From: Syntrophaceae bacterium UBA5744
GTDB lineage: Bacteria; Desulfobacterota; Syntrophia; Syntrophales; UBA2192
Reading direction: 5' to 3'
Assembly: GCA_002419215.1 (NCBI GenBank)
Contig: DIFQ01000154.1
Location: forward strand, 1 to 9,941
DNA length: 9,941 nt
Shown: positions 1-6,114 of the stretch, piece after piece
Position numbering within the stretch: position 1 is the first letter of the stretch
How the letters are laid out: the number at the start of each line of letters is the position of its first letter
Program-made: the position numbers and the translations under genes
The notes under the pieces: generated by a model
Database searches by the model: none
What the model was told of the DNA's origin: nothing
Seen by the model: the letters and a program-made list of their open reading frames with translations, nothing else

Positions 1-2
1 GG

Positions 3-632
3 GTCCAGATCCATGCCGCCCACGGTTACCTCCTCAGCCAGTTCCTCTCCCCCTGGTTCAACCGGAGGTCCGACCGCTGGGGCGGCACGATCGAAAACAG
101 GACCCGGATCATCCTCGAGATTCTCGCCTCGGTGAGAAATGCCGCAGGCGCAGATTGCCCCGTCCTGGTGAAGATGAATTCCGAGGATTTCCTGGAGGGG
201 GGCCTTGCGCGGGAGGACTCGCTGCAGGCGGCAGTCATGATCGCCGCCGCCGGCGCCGCTGCCATCGAGCTCTCAGGGGGGACCCTTCTTTCGGGCAGGC
301 TGAGCCCGTCGCGCTCGAAGATCGATTCCATCGAACAGGAGGCCTACTTCCGCGATGCCGCCCGGGCCTTCAAGGCGAAGCTGGACATTCCCCTGGCTCT
401 CGTGGGCGGGATCCGGTCCTTCGAGGTGGCCGAGGCCCTCGTGAAGGAAGGCATCGCCGACTTCGTGTCCATGAGCCGCCCTTTCATCCGGGAGCCGGGC
501 CTCGTCAACCGATGGAAAAGCGGCGACCGCAGAAGGGCAACCTGCGTGTCCGACAACCGCTGCTTCAGGCCCCCCATGCGCGGAACGGGCTTCTACTGTG
601 TGGTGGACAAGGAAGAGAAAGAAGGAAAATAA
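3..632 (+). CDS. NADH:flavin oxidoreductase / old yellow enzyme family, 3' part (5' end outside window)
   Basis: The frame is open from the window edge and gives the last 209 residues of an FMN-binding TIM-barrel oxidoreductase; family members are usually about 340-370 residues for the barrel alone. Seen: the family signature at residues 4-29 (HAAHGYLLSQFLSP, then NRRSDRWGG and ENR), a barrel strand with VLVKMN, and the late FMN-phosphate region LVGGIRS followed by ADFVSMSRPFIREP. The C-terminus has Cys-x5-Cys-x11-Cys (CVSDNRC ... FYC) and then stops, so the extra flavodoxin and NAD domains of the 2,4-dienoyl-CoA reductase type are absent. The usual family role is hydride transfer from NAD(P)H via FMN to activated double bonds; the substrate cannot be assigned. 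The last codons are purine-rich (K/E tail). The gene is convergent with the thioesterase gene that follows. Confidence 0.9.
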   Translation, partial: VQIHAAHGYLLSQFLSPWFNRRSDRWGGTIENRTRIILEILASVRNAAGADCPVLVKMNSEDFLEGGLAREDSLQAAVMIAAAGAAAIELSGGTLLSGRLSPSRSKIDSIEQEAYFRDAARAFKAKLDIPLALVGGIRSFEVAEALVKEGIADFVSMSRPFIREPGLVNRWKSGDRRRATCVSDNRCFRPPMRGTGFYCVVDKEEKEGK

Positions 633-668
633 GGAGCGCGGGAGCGGATTCGGAGCCAGGGTTTCTGA

Positions 669-708
669 TTTCTTTCTGCTCTTCTTACCTTCCGCTCTTC
701 TTCGCTTC
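669..708 (-). repeat. GAAGNNNN octamer array A, overlapping the 3' end of the thioesterase gene
   Basis: Read on the minus strand, five units follow each other at exactly 8-nt spacing: GAAGCGAA, GAAGAGCG, GAAGGTAA, GAAGAGCA, GAAAGAAA. On the plus strand CTTC falls at 705, 697, 689 and 681, with TTTC at 673. The TAA stop of the thioesterase gene (685-687) is part of the third unit, so the array starts inside the coding region and runs on downstream. Same family as the arrays at 1145, 1200, 1880, 1953, 6031, 7247 and 7316. Confidence 0.75.
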
Positions 709-1119
709 CTTCTTTTCGCGCAGACGGTGATAGCCCAGGGCCTGCCCCGTGGCGACAAGCGCGCCCGAGGCGCCTCGCACGTCGATGGCCCAGAGGCTGA
801 GGGACTTCTTGATGTCGACCGGTTTTGCCTCGGCCGTGATGAGTTCCCCGGGGGCTGCGGCAGCAAGGTAATTGATCTTCAACTCCACGAGCAGGACGTC
901 GTATTCCATCGAGTTTGCGGCCACGGCGGCCGCCTGGTCGATCAGGGAGGAAAGAATCATCCCGTGGGCCCGGTCGTGGGCGTTGAGGTACTCGGGCTTG
1001 ATCACGACGGACAGTCGTGCATAGGCCCGGCGGACCTCCTCGAGCCGGATTCCCAGGAAGGCGGCCATGGGGTCCCTGGCCACGACTTCTTTTGCGTACT
1101 GCACGTTGCGGTCATCCAT
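685..1119 (-). CDS. PaaI-type hotdog-fold thioesterase
   Basis: The 144-residue product has the usual length of single-domain PaaI-like acyl-CoA thioesterases. Seen: N46, then HG at 52-53, followed by a helix with D61 and AVAANS (65-70). This matches the family pattern N...HGG...D.A....N, in which the Asn, His-Gly and Asp build the active site around the hotdog helix. A later strand, ELKINYLAAAAPGELITAEAK, is the typical substrate-tunnel strand. Members hydrolyse small or aryl acyl-CoA thioesters in the cytoplasm; the substrate here is unknown. The ATG is preceded by AGGGGGAG at good spacing. The last ten residues (from E135, Lys-rich) and the stop codon are encoded by an octamer repeat array, so the tail is probably not part of the fold. 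It is convergent with the old-yellow-enzyme gene and lies downstream of tonB on the same strand. Confidence 0.85.
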   Translation of the reverse strand: MDDRNVQYAKEVVARDPMAAFLGIRLEEVRRAYARLSVVIKPEYLNAHDRAHGMILSSLIDQAAAVAANSMEYDVLLVELKINYLAAAAPGELITAEAKPVDIKKSLSLWAIDVRGASGALVATGQALGYHRLREKKEAKKSGR

Positions 1120-1144
1120 GCGGGTTCTCCCCCTGAAAGATTGC

Positions 1145-1184
1145 GAAGTGAGGAAGTTATGAAGAGCGGAAGATCGGAGTGAAG
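1145..1184 (+). repeat. GAAGNNNN octamer array B, forward arm
   Basis: Four GAAG motifs begin at 1145, 1153, 1161 and 1169, exactly 8 nt apart (GAAGTGAG, GAAGTTAT, GAAGAGCG, GAAGATCG), followed by a decayed unit at 1177. The array faces an inverted array at 1196-1235, about 11 nt away. The two share the units GAAGAGCG and GAAGATCG, so a long imperfect hairpin can form in the tonB-thioesterase spacer. Confidence 0.75.
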
Positions 1185-1195
1185 AGCCGATTCGA

Positions 1196-1235
1196 TTCTT
1201 TTCCGCTCTTCCTCGCTTCTGCTCTTCCGATCTTC
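1196..1235 (-). repeat. GAAGNNNN octamer array B, inverted arm
   Basis: On the minus strand the units are GAAGATCG, GAAGAGCA, GAAGCGAG, GAAGAGCG, GAAAAGAA, in perfect 8-nt register (CTTC at 1232, 1224, 1216 and 1208 on the plus strand). It lies downstream of tonB in tonB's sense direction. The variable tetranucleotides are those of array A and of the facing arm at 1145. Confidence 0.75.
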
Positions 1236-1303
1236 ACGGACTTGAAGTTGAAATATGAACAAAAGGTATATGCCGGGATGTGTCTCCGGCCAGCAGCCTG
1301 TGG

Positions 1304-1855
1304 TCAGTCCAGTTCGTACTCGAACTTTGCGACGATGTGCAGGGTCGACAGGTTGAAGGCGTCCGGGAACGGGGCGTAGGGGGCCGCGGCCTGCACGACG
1401 GCAACGGCTCCCCGGTCCAGCGAGTCGAAGCCGGACGATGAGACGATGCCGGTTTCCGCCAGGGAGCCGTCGTTCTGGATGGAGAACCGCACAACCGCCG
1501 TTCCCGTCTCGTTGCGCGAATAGGCGTCCTGCGGGTAGACCCAGAGAGATTCGATCCTTTGCCTCAGATCCCGCAGGTATGCGCGGTACTTCCCGGAGGG
1601 GTTCGAGAGATCGACGGTCTCCTCGGGACCCGCGGCCGGCTCCTTATGGGGCTTGTCGAGAGAAACGTCCTTTTTGCTTTCCGCCTTCCTGCTTTCGTCG
1701 ACTTCTTTTTTCGGCAGGTCGGCCATCTGGACGGTAAAGGTCTCATAAGGCAGGGGTTGGCTGCCGGAGATGAGGATGCCCACCAGGGACAGGAAGGCCA
1801 CGTGGAAGGCGCACGATGCCAGGATAAAGCGGATCAGGACTTTCTTGGATATCAT
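1304..1855 (-). CDS. TonB-family energy-transducing protein
   Basis: The 183-residue protein has the TonB layout: a short cytoplasmic start with Lys-Lys, one membrane segment at about residues 7-30 (VLIRFILASCAFHVAFLSLV), a short charged K/E/P periplasmic linker (about 45-85), and a C-terminal TonB domain. That domain contains YLRDLRQRIESLWVYP, then GTAVVRFSIQNDGSL and SSSGFDSLDRGAVAVVQAAAP with PFP. TonB proteins carry proton-motive energy from ExbB/ExbD to outer-membrane receptors, which implies a two-membrane (Gram-negative) cell. The linker is short and not the classic Pro-Lys repeat. No exbB, exbD or receptor gene is adjacent, so the partner is unknown; a structural TonB-C protein without transport function is possible. 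The ATG has GTGAGG just upstream. It is divergent from tadA. Confidence 0.85.
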   Translation of the reverse strand: MISKKVLIRFILASCAFHVAFLSLVGILISGSQPLPYETFTVQMADLPKKEVDESRKAESKKDVSLDKPHKEPAAGPEETVDLSNPSGKYRAYLRDLRQRIESLWVYPQDAYSRNETGTAVVRFSIQNDGSLAETGIVSSSGFDSLDRGAVAVVQAAAPYAPFPDAFNLSTLHIVAKFEYELD

Positions 1856-1879
1856 CTGGCCTCACCCCGGGAAATGACA

Positions 1880-1919
1880 GAAGCTAAGAAGATCAGAAGT
1901 TAAGAAGTTTGGAGGATCA
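1880..1919 (+). repeat. GAAGNNNN octamer array C, forward arm
   Basis: GAAG begins at 1880, 1888, 1896 and 1904 and GAGG at 1912, exactly 8 nt apart: GAAGCTAA, GAAGATCA, GAAGTTAA, GAAGTTTG, GAGGATCA. It lies in the divergent tonB/tadA spacer and faces a weaker inverted array at 1953-1977. Its variable tetranucleotides (TTAA, CTAA, ATCA) differ from those of the other loci. Confidence 0.75.
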
Positions 1920-1952
1920 GCAATCAATCGACAGGCCGGCTGACGATCCCAA

Positions 1953-1977
1953 CAATCTTCTTCATCTTCTCAACTTT
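1953..1977 (-). repeat. GAAGNNNN octamer array C, inverted arm (partial)
   Basis: On the minus strand: AAAGTTGA, GAAGATGA, one extra A, then GAAGATTG. Three units with a single register slip. It is the inverted counterpart of the array at 1880, separated by about 35 nt of ordinary sequence, and could form an imperfect hairpin with it. Confidence 0.55.
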
Positions 1978-1981
1978 TTGT

Positions 1982-2069
1982 TCCATATCTGAGTAACGGC
2001 TTGTTTATAGTCAACAGTTTGAAATAAAGCAAGTTTGCTGCCAATCCGGCAGCCGGCAAAGGACAAGCG
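1982..2069 (+). promoter_or_regulatory. AT-rich tadA leader with RBS and a hairpin that could cover it
   Basis: This stretch is clearly AT-richer than its surroundings and most likely carries the tadA promoter. The only candidate boxes are weak (TTGTTT at 2001, AATAAA at 2023). AAAGGA at 2058-2063 sits 6 nt before the tadA ATG and fixes that start. TTTGC (2034-2038) can pair with GCAAA (2056-2060), and TGCC (2039-2042) with GGCA (2048-2051), which would partly cover the ribosome binding site. Confidence 0.4.
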
Positions 2070-2522
2070 ATGGATCGCGATGAATTATTCATGAGGCTTG
2101 CCCTCGCCGAGGCGGAAAAAGCGCTCTTGGCGGGCGAGGTGCCCGTGGGCGCCGTCGTCGTCCGGGGCGGCGAGGTCGTCGCGTCGGCCCACAATGGTCC
2201 CGTGGGCCTGAAGGACCCCTCGGCTCACGCCGAGATCCTCGCCCTGCGCAGGGCCGCCGAAGCCGAGGGCAATTACCGCCTTGCGGGCGCAACGCTCTAC
2301 GTGACGATCGAGCCCTGCCTCATGTGCGCAGGGGCCCTCATCCACGCCCGGGTTTCACGGCTCGTATTCGGGGCCCCGGACCCGAAGGGGGGAGCCGTCG
2401 TTTCCCTCTACGAGGTGCTGGGGGATGGCCGCCTCAATCACCGGGTGGAGGTCACCGGAGGGGTCCTCAGTGAGGCATGTGGTGAAATTTTGAGTAGATT
2501 TTTCCGCAAAAAACGATTATGA
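2070..2522 (+). CDS. tadA: tRNA-specific adenosine-34 deaminase
   Basis: The 150-residue protein has the full cytidine/deoxycytidylate deaminase zinc site: HAE at 53-55 (zinc His and catalytic Glu) and PCLMC at 82-86 (two zinc Cys). N42 lies in the loop before DPSAHAE, as in TadA. VPVGAVVV (25-32) is the usual first core strand and ARVSRLVFGAPDPKGGAV is the typical TadA region after the Cys pair. TadA converts A34 to inosine in tRNA-Arg(ACG), letting it read CGU, CGC and CGA. The start is supported by AAAGGA 6 nt upstream. The stop lies only 14 nt before a tRNA-Ser gene, so shared transcription is likely. Next to serine tRNAs and close to the SRP RNA-dnaX block, the context matches known tadA neighbourhoods. 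Confidence 0.95.
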   Translation: MDRDELFMRLALAEAEKALLAGEVPVGAVVVRGGEVVASAHNGPVGLKDPSAHAEILALRRAAEAEGNYRLAGATLYVTIEPCLMCAGALIHARVSRLVFGAPDPKGGAVVSLYEVLGDGRLNHRVEVTGGVLSEACGEILSRFFRKKRL

Positions 2523-2536
2523 AACGGTCAGAAAGC

Positions 2537-2631
2537 GGAGAGATACCGAAGTGGTCATAACGGGACCGACTCGAAATCGGTTTGAGGGCCTAACAGCTCT
2601 CACGGGGGTTCGAATCCCCCTCTCTCCGCCA
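2537..2631 (+). tRNA. tRNA-Ser (anticodon CGA), CCA encoded
   Basis: The acceptor stem GGAGAGA (2537-2543) pairs fully with TCTCTCC (2621-2627), followed by G73 and an encoded CCA. The anticodon stem ACCGA/TCGGT encloses the 7-nt loop CTCGAAA, giving anticodon CGA (reads UCG). The long variable arm TGAGGGC / GCTCTCA (7 bp, one G-U) marks a class II tRNA and, with G73, serine. The T arm GGGGG-TTCGAAT-CCCCC is standard. A run of six T follows directly. Confidence 0.96.
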
Positions 2632-2863
2632 TTTTTTATCCTGCCCCGGACTTCTTTCCCTCTCTCCCGAGCCCCTGTCCTTCCTTTCTGAGCCTGCGCG
2701 GCACGATCCAAATTCCGCAAAGGTGTCGGCAGGATGCAACCCGTCGGAGCTCCCGCGATCCCGCAAGATGGCTATGGACAAAAGACGGCGAACCTGATAA
2801 GAGACGCCGTAATGAAAAGAGGGCTCCCGGCGGGGGCCCCTCTTCGCTGATGCGGAATATTGC
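2632..2863. other. Spacer between the two tRNA-Ser genes; hairpins but no gene seen
   Basis: No convincing reading frame or tRNA is visible in these 232 bp. Two stem-loops stand out. ACGGCG ... CGCCGT spans about 2785-2809. A stronger one has AAGAGGG (2817-2823) pairing with CCCTCTT (2838-2844), with an inner TCCC/GGGG stem. No T run follows the second hairpin, so it is not a standard terminator. A processing site or leader structure for the second tRNA is possible but unsupported. Confidence 0.5.
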
Positions 2864-2958
2864 GGAGAGATGCCAGAGCGGCCGAATGGGCACGACTGGA
2901 AATCGTGTGTGCGCCCCTTAAAGGTGCACCGGGGGTTCGAATCCCCCTCTCTCCGCCA
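2864..2958 (+). tRNA. tRNA-Ser (anticodon GGA), CCA encoded
   Basis: GGAGAGA (2864-2870) pairs with TCTCTCC (2948-2954), then G73 and CCA. The anticodon stem CACGA/TCGTG encloses CTGGAAA, giving anticodon GGA (reads UCC and UCU). The variable arm GTGCGCC / GGTGCAC (7 bp) is the long class II arm. The T arm and acceptor are identical to those of the tRNA-Ser at 2537, while the anticodon and variable arms differ. A terminator follows within 10 nt. Confidence 0.96.
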
Positions 2959-2964
2959 GATAAC

Positions 2965-3003
2965 AAAACGGCGGCGATCGTGTGTTGCCTGCCGTTTTTC
3001 TTT
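2965..3003 (+). terminator. Rho-independent terminator after the tRNA-Ser pair
   Basis: AAAACGGC (2965-2972) pairs perfectly with GCCGTTTT (2991-2998), with a further GGC/GCC extension inside the loop, and the 3' arm runs into TTTTTCTTT. It lies 7 nt after the tRNA CCA end and before the chosen thrC start, so it separates the tadA-tRNA unit from thrC. Confidence 0.8.
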
Positions 3004-3029
3004 CCAGGGCCCGGAGTGCGATTTCAAAC

Positions 3030-4244
3030 GTGAAAAGGCTCCTGTCCACCATTTCCGGCCAGGTGTTTCCCTTCGAGCGCATCGAAGAGTTCGCAGGCAA
3101 CGGCGAGTCCCTGGAGGTTGCGATCGAAGGCCTGGCCCATGCACGCGCGAGGCCGGGCCGGTACCTCTGGGAGCGCTTCGCCGGCTTCCTTCCCGTCGAA
3201 ATCGACGGGGAAATGACCCTGGGTGAAGGGAACACGCCGCTTTTGCCTGCGGGGAAGGCCCTCTCGGAGCATACCGGGGTCGGGCAGCTGCTCTTGAAAA
3301 ACGAGACCATGAACCCCACGTGGAGCTTCAAGGACAGGGGGTCGCTCACCACGATCGCCATGGCCCGGCAGGCGGGGGAGCCTGTTACGGCCACCATCTC
3401 GACGGGAAACATGGGAAACTCGATCGCCGCCTACGGGGCGCGCTCGGGAATCCGGGCGATTGTCTTTGTCCCGGACTATGCGCCCCTGGAGAAGATCCGC
3501 GCCATGGCCATCCACGGGGCCACGGTCGTGAAGGTCGCCGCCCCCGATTATTCCCTGATGAAGAGGGAGGTCCTGGGGCTTGCCGCAGGGCTCAACCTCC
3601 GGATCGTTTCCGGTAACGGTCCGATCCGCACGGAGGGTTACAAGCTTACGGCCTTCGAGATGTACGAGCAGCTCGAGGGGCAGGTCCCCGGCTTCATCGC
3701 CGTTCCCACCTCTGCCTGCGGGCACATCCGGGGGATTTTCAAGGGGTACCGGGAGCTGAAGGAAGCGGGGCTTACGGACCGGCTTCCCCGGATGATCGTC
3801 GTGCAGGCGGCCAACGTCAACCCCGTCGTCTCGGCCATCCGGGAGGGACGCGACCGGATCAACCCCGTCGCAGGACAGACCCTCGCCGAGGCCATCACCT
3901 CGGGGGATCCGCCGGGAGGCGACGAGATCGTCCTCAAGGCAAAGCAGTATGGCTGGCTTGCAGAGGATGTGACGGAAGAGGAGATCCTCGAAGCCCAGCG
4001 CAGGCTGGCCGGCGCCGGGTACTTCGTCGAGCCGGCTGCGGCCACATCGCTTGCGGCCGTGAGAAAACTAAGGGCTGCAGGAAAGATCGGGGAAGAGGAC
4101 TCAGTCGTTCTCATGCTCACGGGCTCGGGCCTGAAGGACATGAGCGTCTTCACCCGCCAGCACGTCAGCGTCATCGAAAGCGACCTCCGGAGGATCCGGG
4201 GGGATGTGGAAAAAATCCTGGCCTCTTCCCGTCAGGGAAGATAA
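3030..4244 (+). CDS. thrC: Threonine synthase (PLP-dependent)
   Basis: The 404-residue protein belongs to the fold-type II PLP family. Seen: LGEGNTPLL (64-72), the PLP-lysine motif NPTWSFKDRG with K101, the phosphate-binding turn STGNMGNS (124-131), NGPIRTEGYK further on, and TGSGLKD near the C-terminus. These match threonine synthase, which converts O-phosphohomoserine to threonine and phosphate. The N-terminal zinc-ribbon Cys of many archaeal-type ThrC is absent. Tryptophan stands where the motif normally has Gly (NPTGSFKDR). A GTG at 2982 is in frame but lies inside the terminator stem-loop, so GTG 3030 (MKRLLSTISGQ) is preferred; GGAG at 3013-3016 is 13 nt away, which is long. A related PLP lyase with another phospho-amino-acid substrate cannot be excluded. 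The SRP RNA promoter starts right after its stop. Confidence 0.8.
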   Translation: MKRLLSTISGQVFPFERIEEFAGNGESLEVAIEGLAHARARPGRYLWERFAGFLPVEIDGEMTLGEGNTPLLPAGKALSEHTGVGQLLLKNETMNPTWSFKDRGSLTTIAMARQAGEPVTATISTGNMGNSIAAYGARSGIRAIVFVPDYAPLEKIRAMAIHGATVVKVAAPDYSLMKREVLGLAAGLNLRIVSGNGPIRTEGYKLTAFEMYEQLEGQVPGFIAVPTSACGHIRGIFKGYRELKEAGLTDRLPRMIVVQAANVNPVVSAIREGRDRINPVAGQTLAEAITSGDPPGGDEIVLKAKQYGWLAEDVTEEEILEAQRRLAGAGYFVEPAAATSLAAVRKLRAAGKIGEEDSVVLMLTGSGLKDMSVFTRQHVSVIESDLRRIRGDVEKILASSRQGR

Positions 4245-4260
4245 AGGATATACTGGAAAA
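4226..4260 (+). promoter_or_regulatory. Probable promoter of the SRP RNA gene
   Basis: TATACT (4249-4254; 5 of 6 matches to the sigma-70 -10 box) lies 6 nt upstream of the predicted SRP RNA 5' end at 4261, as expected for its start site. The -35 candidate at 17-nt spacing, TTCCCG (4226-4231), is poor and overlaps the last thrC codons. A small hairpin CTTCCC-GTCA-GGGAAG (4225-4240) covers the same place. Confidence 0.5.
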
Positions 4261-4361
<101 letters not shown>

Positions 4362-4383
4362 CTTATAATATGGTACCGGGGCC

Positions 4384-6030
4384 ATGGTGGAATATCTCGT
4401 CCTAGCCAGAAAATGGAGACCCCAGGTCTTCGAGGACGTGGTCGGGCAGGATCACGTGGTAACGACCCTGCGCAACGCGATCCGCCTGGGACGCGTGGCC
4501 CACGCCTTCATCTTCAGCGGCCCCCGCGGCGTGGGAAAAACCTCGGTTGCCCGCATCCTGGCCAAGGCCCTCAACTGCGAGAAGGGCCCCTCCGAGATCC
4601 CCTGCAACGCCTGCGCGAACTGCCGGGAGATCACGGAAGGCAGCTCCATGGACGTCCGCGAAATCGACGGGGCGTCCAACCGGGGCATCGACGAGATCCG
4701 CGAGCTCAGGGAGAACGTGAAGTTCTCCCCCTCTTCGTCGCGCTACAAGATCTACATCATCGACGAAGTCCACATGCTCACCAAGGAGGCCTTCAACGCG
4801 CTTCTGAAGACACTCGAGGAGCCGCCGCCCCACGTCATCTTCGTCTTCGCCACCACGGAAACCCACAAAATCCCCGCCACGATCCTGTCGCGCTGCCAGC
4901 GCTACGAGTTCAAGCGCATCTCCCTGAAGGAGATCACGGCCACCCTGCGCAAGATAGCCGTCGGTGAGGGCATCCGGGTAAGCGACCAGGCACTGACCTG
5001 GATCGCCCAGGGCGGCGAGGGAAGCCTCCGGGACTCCCAGAGCATCTTCGACCAGACCATCTCCTTTGCCGGCACCGACATCGGCGATGCCGATGTGGAG
5101 GCCCTGCTGGGGATGGGCGACCGGAAATACCTGTTCGACCTCTCCCGTGCCGTCCTGGGCCGCGACGCAGGCGCCTGCCTCAGGATCATCGACGAGGCCT
5201 TCTACGCCGGGGCCGACCTCAAGGTCTTCTACGAGAGGATGCTGGCCCACTTCCGCAACCTGCTTCTCGTCAAGATCACTTCGGGAGAAGGCAGCCTCCT
5301 GGAACTGTCGGACCACGAGGTGACGGAGCTCACCGGGCAGGCCGGGTCCTCCTCGCGGGAAACGCTGCAGCGTCTGCTCGACGTTCTCATGGCGGGCGAG
5401 GAGGAGATGCGCAAGAGCCTCAACCCGAGGCTCGTCATGGAGTTTGTAGCCGTCAAGATGGCCTGGCAGGAGCCCCTGATCCCCGTTGACGAAATCCTCT
5501 CCCGGATGGAAGGGATCGAGAAACGCCTCGGCCAGGGAGCCCCTGCCGCGCGCTCCAAACCGGAAAAGGCCTACACGCCGCCTGCCGAGCGGACAGTGAT
5601 CGAGAAAGGGGCCGACGAGCCCGTCGTCCGGGAGCCGGCGCCGCAGGGCTCCGAGGAGAGCTGGGACGGCTTCAAGCAGTTCGTCAAAAAAAAGAACCAG
5701 CCCCTCTGGGCGAAGATCGAACCGGGGAAACTCCTCTCGTTCGGCAACGGAGTGCTGACGATCGGTTTCCCGAAGGGCTACCTCTTCCTCGACTTCTTCG
5801 ACGAGCAGCCCCAGCGTGAAAAGCTCGAGGAGATGGCCCGGGAATTCTTCAGCCAGCCCGTGACCCTGTCCGTGGAGACGATCGACAACGGCCCGGGCGA
5901 GTCGAACGGCCCGAACCTGAACCGGGCGAATCATATCCGGCGCGAGGCCCTGAACCACCCGCTGCTTCAGAAGGTCATGGATGTTTTCGAGGGGGCCGAG
6001 GTACAGGAAGTGATCGTCAAAGAAAAGTAA
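4384..6030 (+). CDS. dnaX: DNA polymerase III subunits gamma and tau
   Basis: The 548-residue protein carries the whole clamp-loader AAA+ module: LARKWRPQVFEDVVGQ (7-22), Walker A GPRGVGKTS (46-54), the zinc module C65, C74, C77, C80, Walker B IIDEVHML (125-132), sensor-1 region FATTETHK, and the SRC arginine-finger motif at 169-171. Domain III extends to about residue 380, followed by a Pro/Ala/Glu-rich linker (about 380-425) and a tau-like C-terminal domain (about 425-545). It loads the sliding clamp and, as tau, couples polymerase to helicase. An A8G run at codons 435-437 is a candidate frameshift site for a shorter gamma form. The Shine-Dalgarno is weak (GGGG at 4378). GTG at 4387 is the alternative start, but ATG fits the usual N-terminus. 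The TAA stop is in register with the octamer array that follows. Confidence 0.96.
   Translation: MVEYLVLARKWRPQVFEDVVGQDHVVTTLRNAIRLGRVAHAFIFSGPRGVGKTSVARILAKALNCEKGPSEIPCNACANCREITEGSSMDVREIDGASNRGIDEIRELRENVKFSPSSSRYKIYIIDEVHMLTKEAFNALLKTLEEPPPHVIFVFATTETHKIPATILSRCQRYEFKRISLKEITATLRKIAVGEGIRVSDQALTWIAQGGEGSLRDSQSIFDQTISFAGTDIGDADVEALLGMGDRKYLFDLSRAVLGRDAGACLRIIDEAFYAGADLKVFYERMLAHFRNLLLVKITSGEGSLLELSDHEVTELTGQAGSSSRETLQRLLDVLMAGEEEMRKSLNPRLVMEFVAVKMAWQEPLIPVDEILSRMEGIEKRLGQGAPAARSKPEKAYTPPAERTVIEKGADEPVVREPAPQGSEESWDGFKQFVKKKNQPLWAKIEPGKLLSFGNGVLTIGFPKGYLFLDFFDEQPQREKLEEMAREFFSQPVTLSVETIDNGPGESNGPNLNRANHIRREALNHPLLQKVMDVFEGAEVQEVIVKEK
5686..5711 (+). promoter_or_regulatory. Candidate slippery site (A8G) with downstream hairpin in dnaX
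   Basis: Eight A and a G (5686-5694) form codons AAA AAA AAG, so the heptamer A-AAA-AAG is in the same phase as the known E. coli dnaX -1 site. Five nt later GCCC (5700-5703) pairs with GGGC (5708-5711) around a CTCT loop. A -1 shift would add about 41 codons and stop at TGA 5817. A +1 reading (or loss of one A in the transcript) would stop at TGA 5756. Whether it is used is inference. Confidence 0.45.
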
Positions 6031-6070
6031 GAAGGTAAGAGGGTAAGAGGGTGAGAAGGTGAGAAAAAGA
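6031..6070 (+). repeat. GAAGNNNN octamer array D, directly after dnaX
   Basis: Units at exact 8-nt spacing: GAAGGTAA (6031), GAGGGTAA (6039), GAGGGTGA (6047), GAAGGTGA (6055), then a decayed GAAAAAGA (6063). The preceding 8 nt, AAAAGTAA (6023-6030), also fit the register and contain the dnaX TAA stop. The variable part is always GTRA, as in the arrays at 7247 and 7316. Confidence 0.8.
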
Positions 6071-6114
6071 TCGTGCCCTGCTCATTCATCTCTGCTGTTG
6101 TAGCGGCAGCGACA

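Noticed and set aside
1221..1233. GCTCTTCCGATCT, identical to the end of a common sequencing adapter
   Set aside because: It sits inside an octamer array whose CTTC motifs at 1224 and 1232 are in register with 1208 and 1216, so it is explained by the repeat and not by contamination. A read-level check would settle it.
2700..2850. Riboswitch in the tRNA spacer
   Set aside because: Stem-loops are present, but none of the conserved cores I know (cyclic di-GMP, cobalamin, SAM, TPP, glycine) can be matched, and the next genes are a tRNA and a terminator.
2602..2958. Identical tRNA 3' halves (about 29 bp) as attachment-site direct repeats of an integrated element
   Set aside because: Both copies belong to complete, different serine tRNAs, and the 232 bp between them hold no integrase or other gene. 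The identity is normal for isoacceptors.
4364..4369. TATAAT as an independent dnaX promoter
   Set aside because: No -35 box at 16-18 nt and the leader would be only about 8 nt, so it is left as a remark rather than a feature.
4402..5958. Long minus-strand frame (518 residues) across dnaX
   Set aside because: It is a shadow of a GC-rich gene: the plus strand encodes a complete DnaX with all motifs, and the minus product has no recognisable domain.
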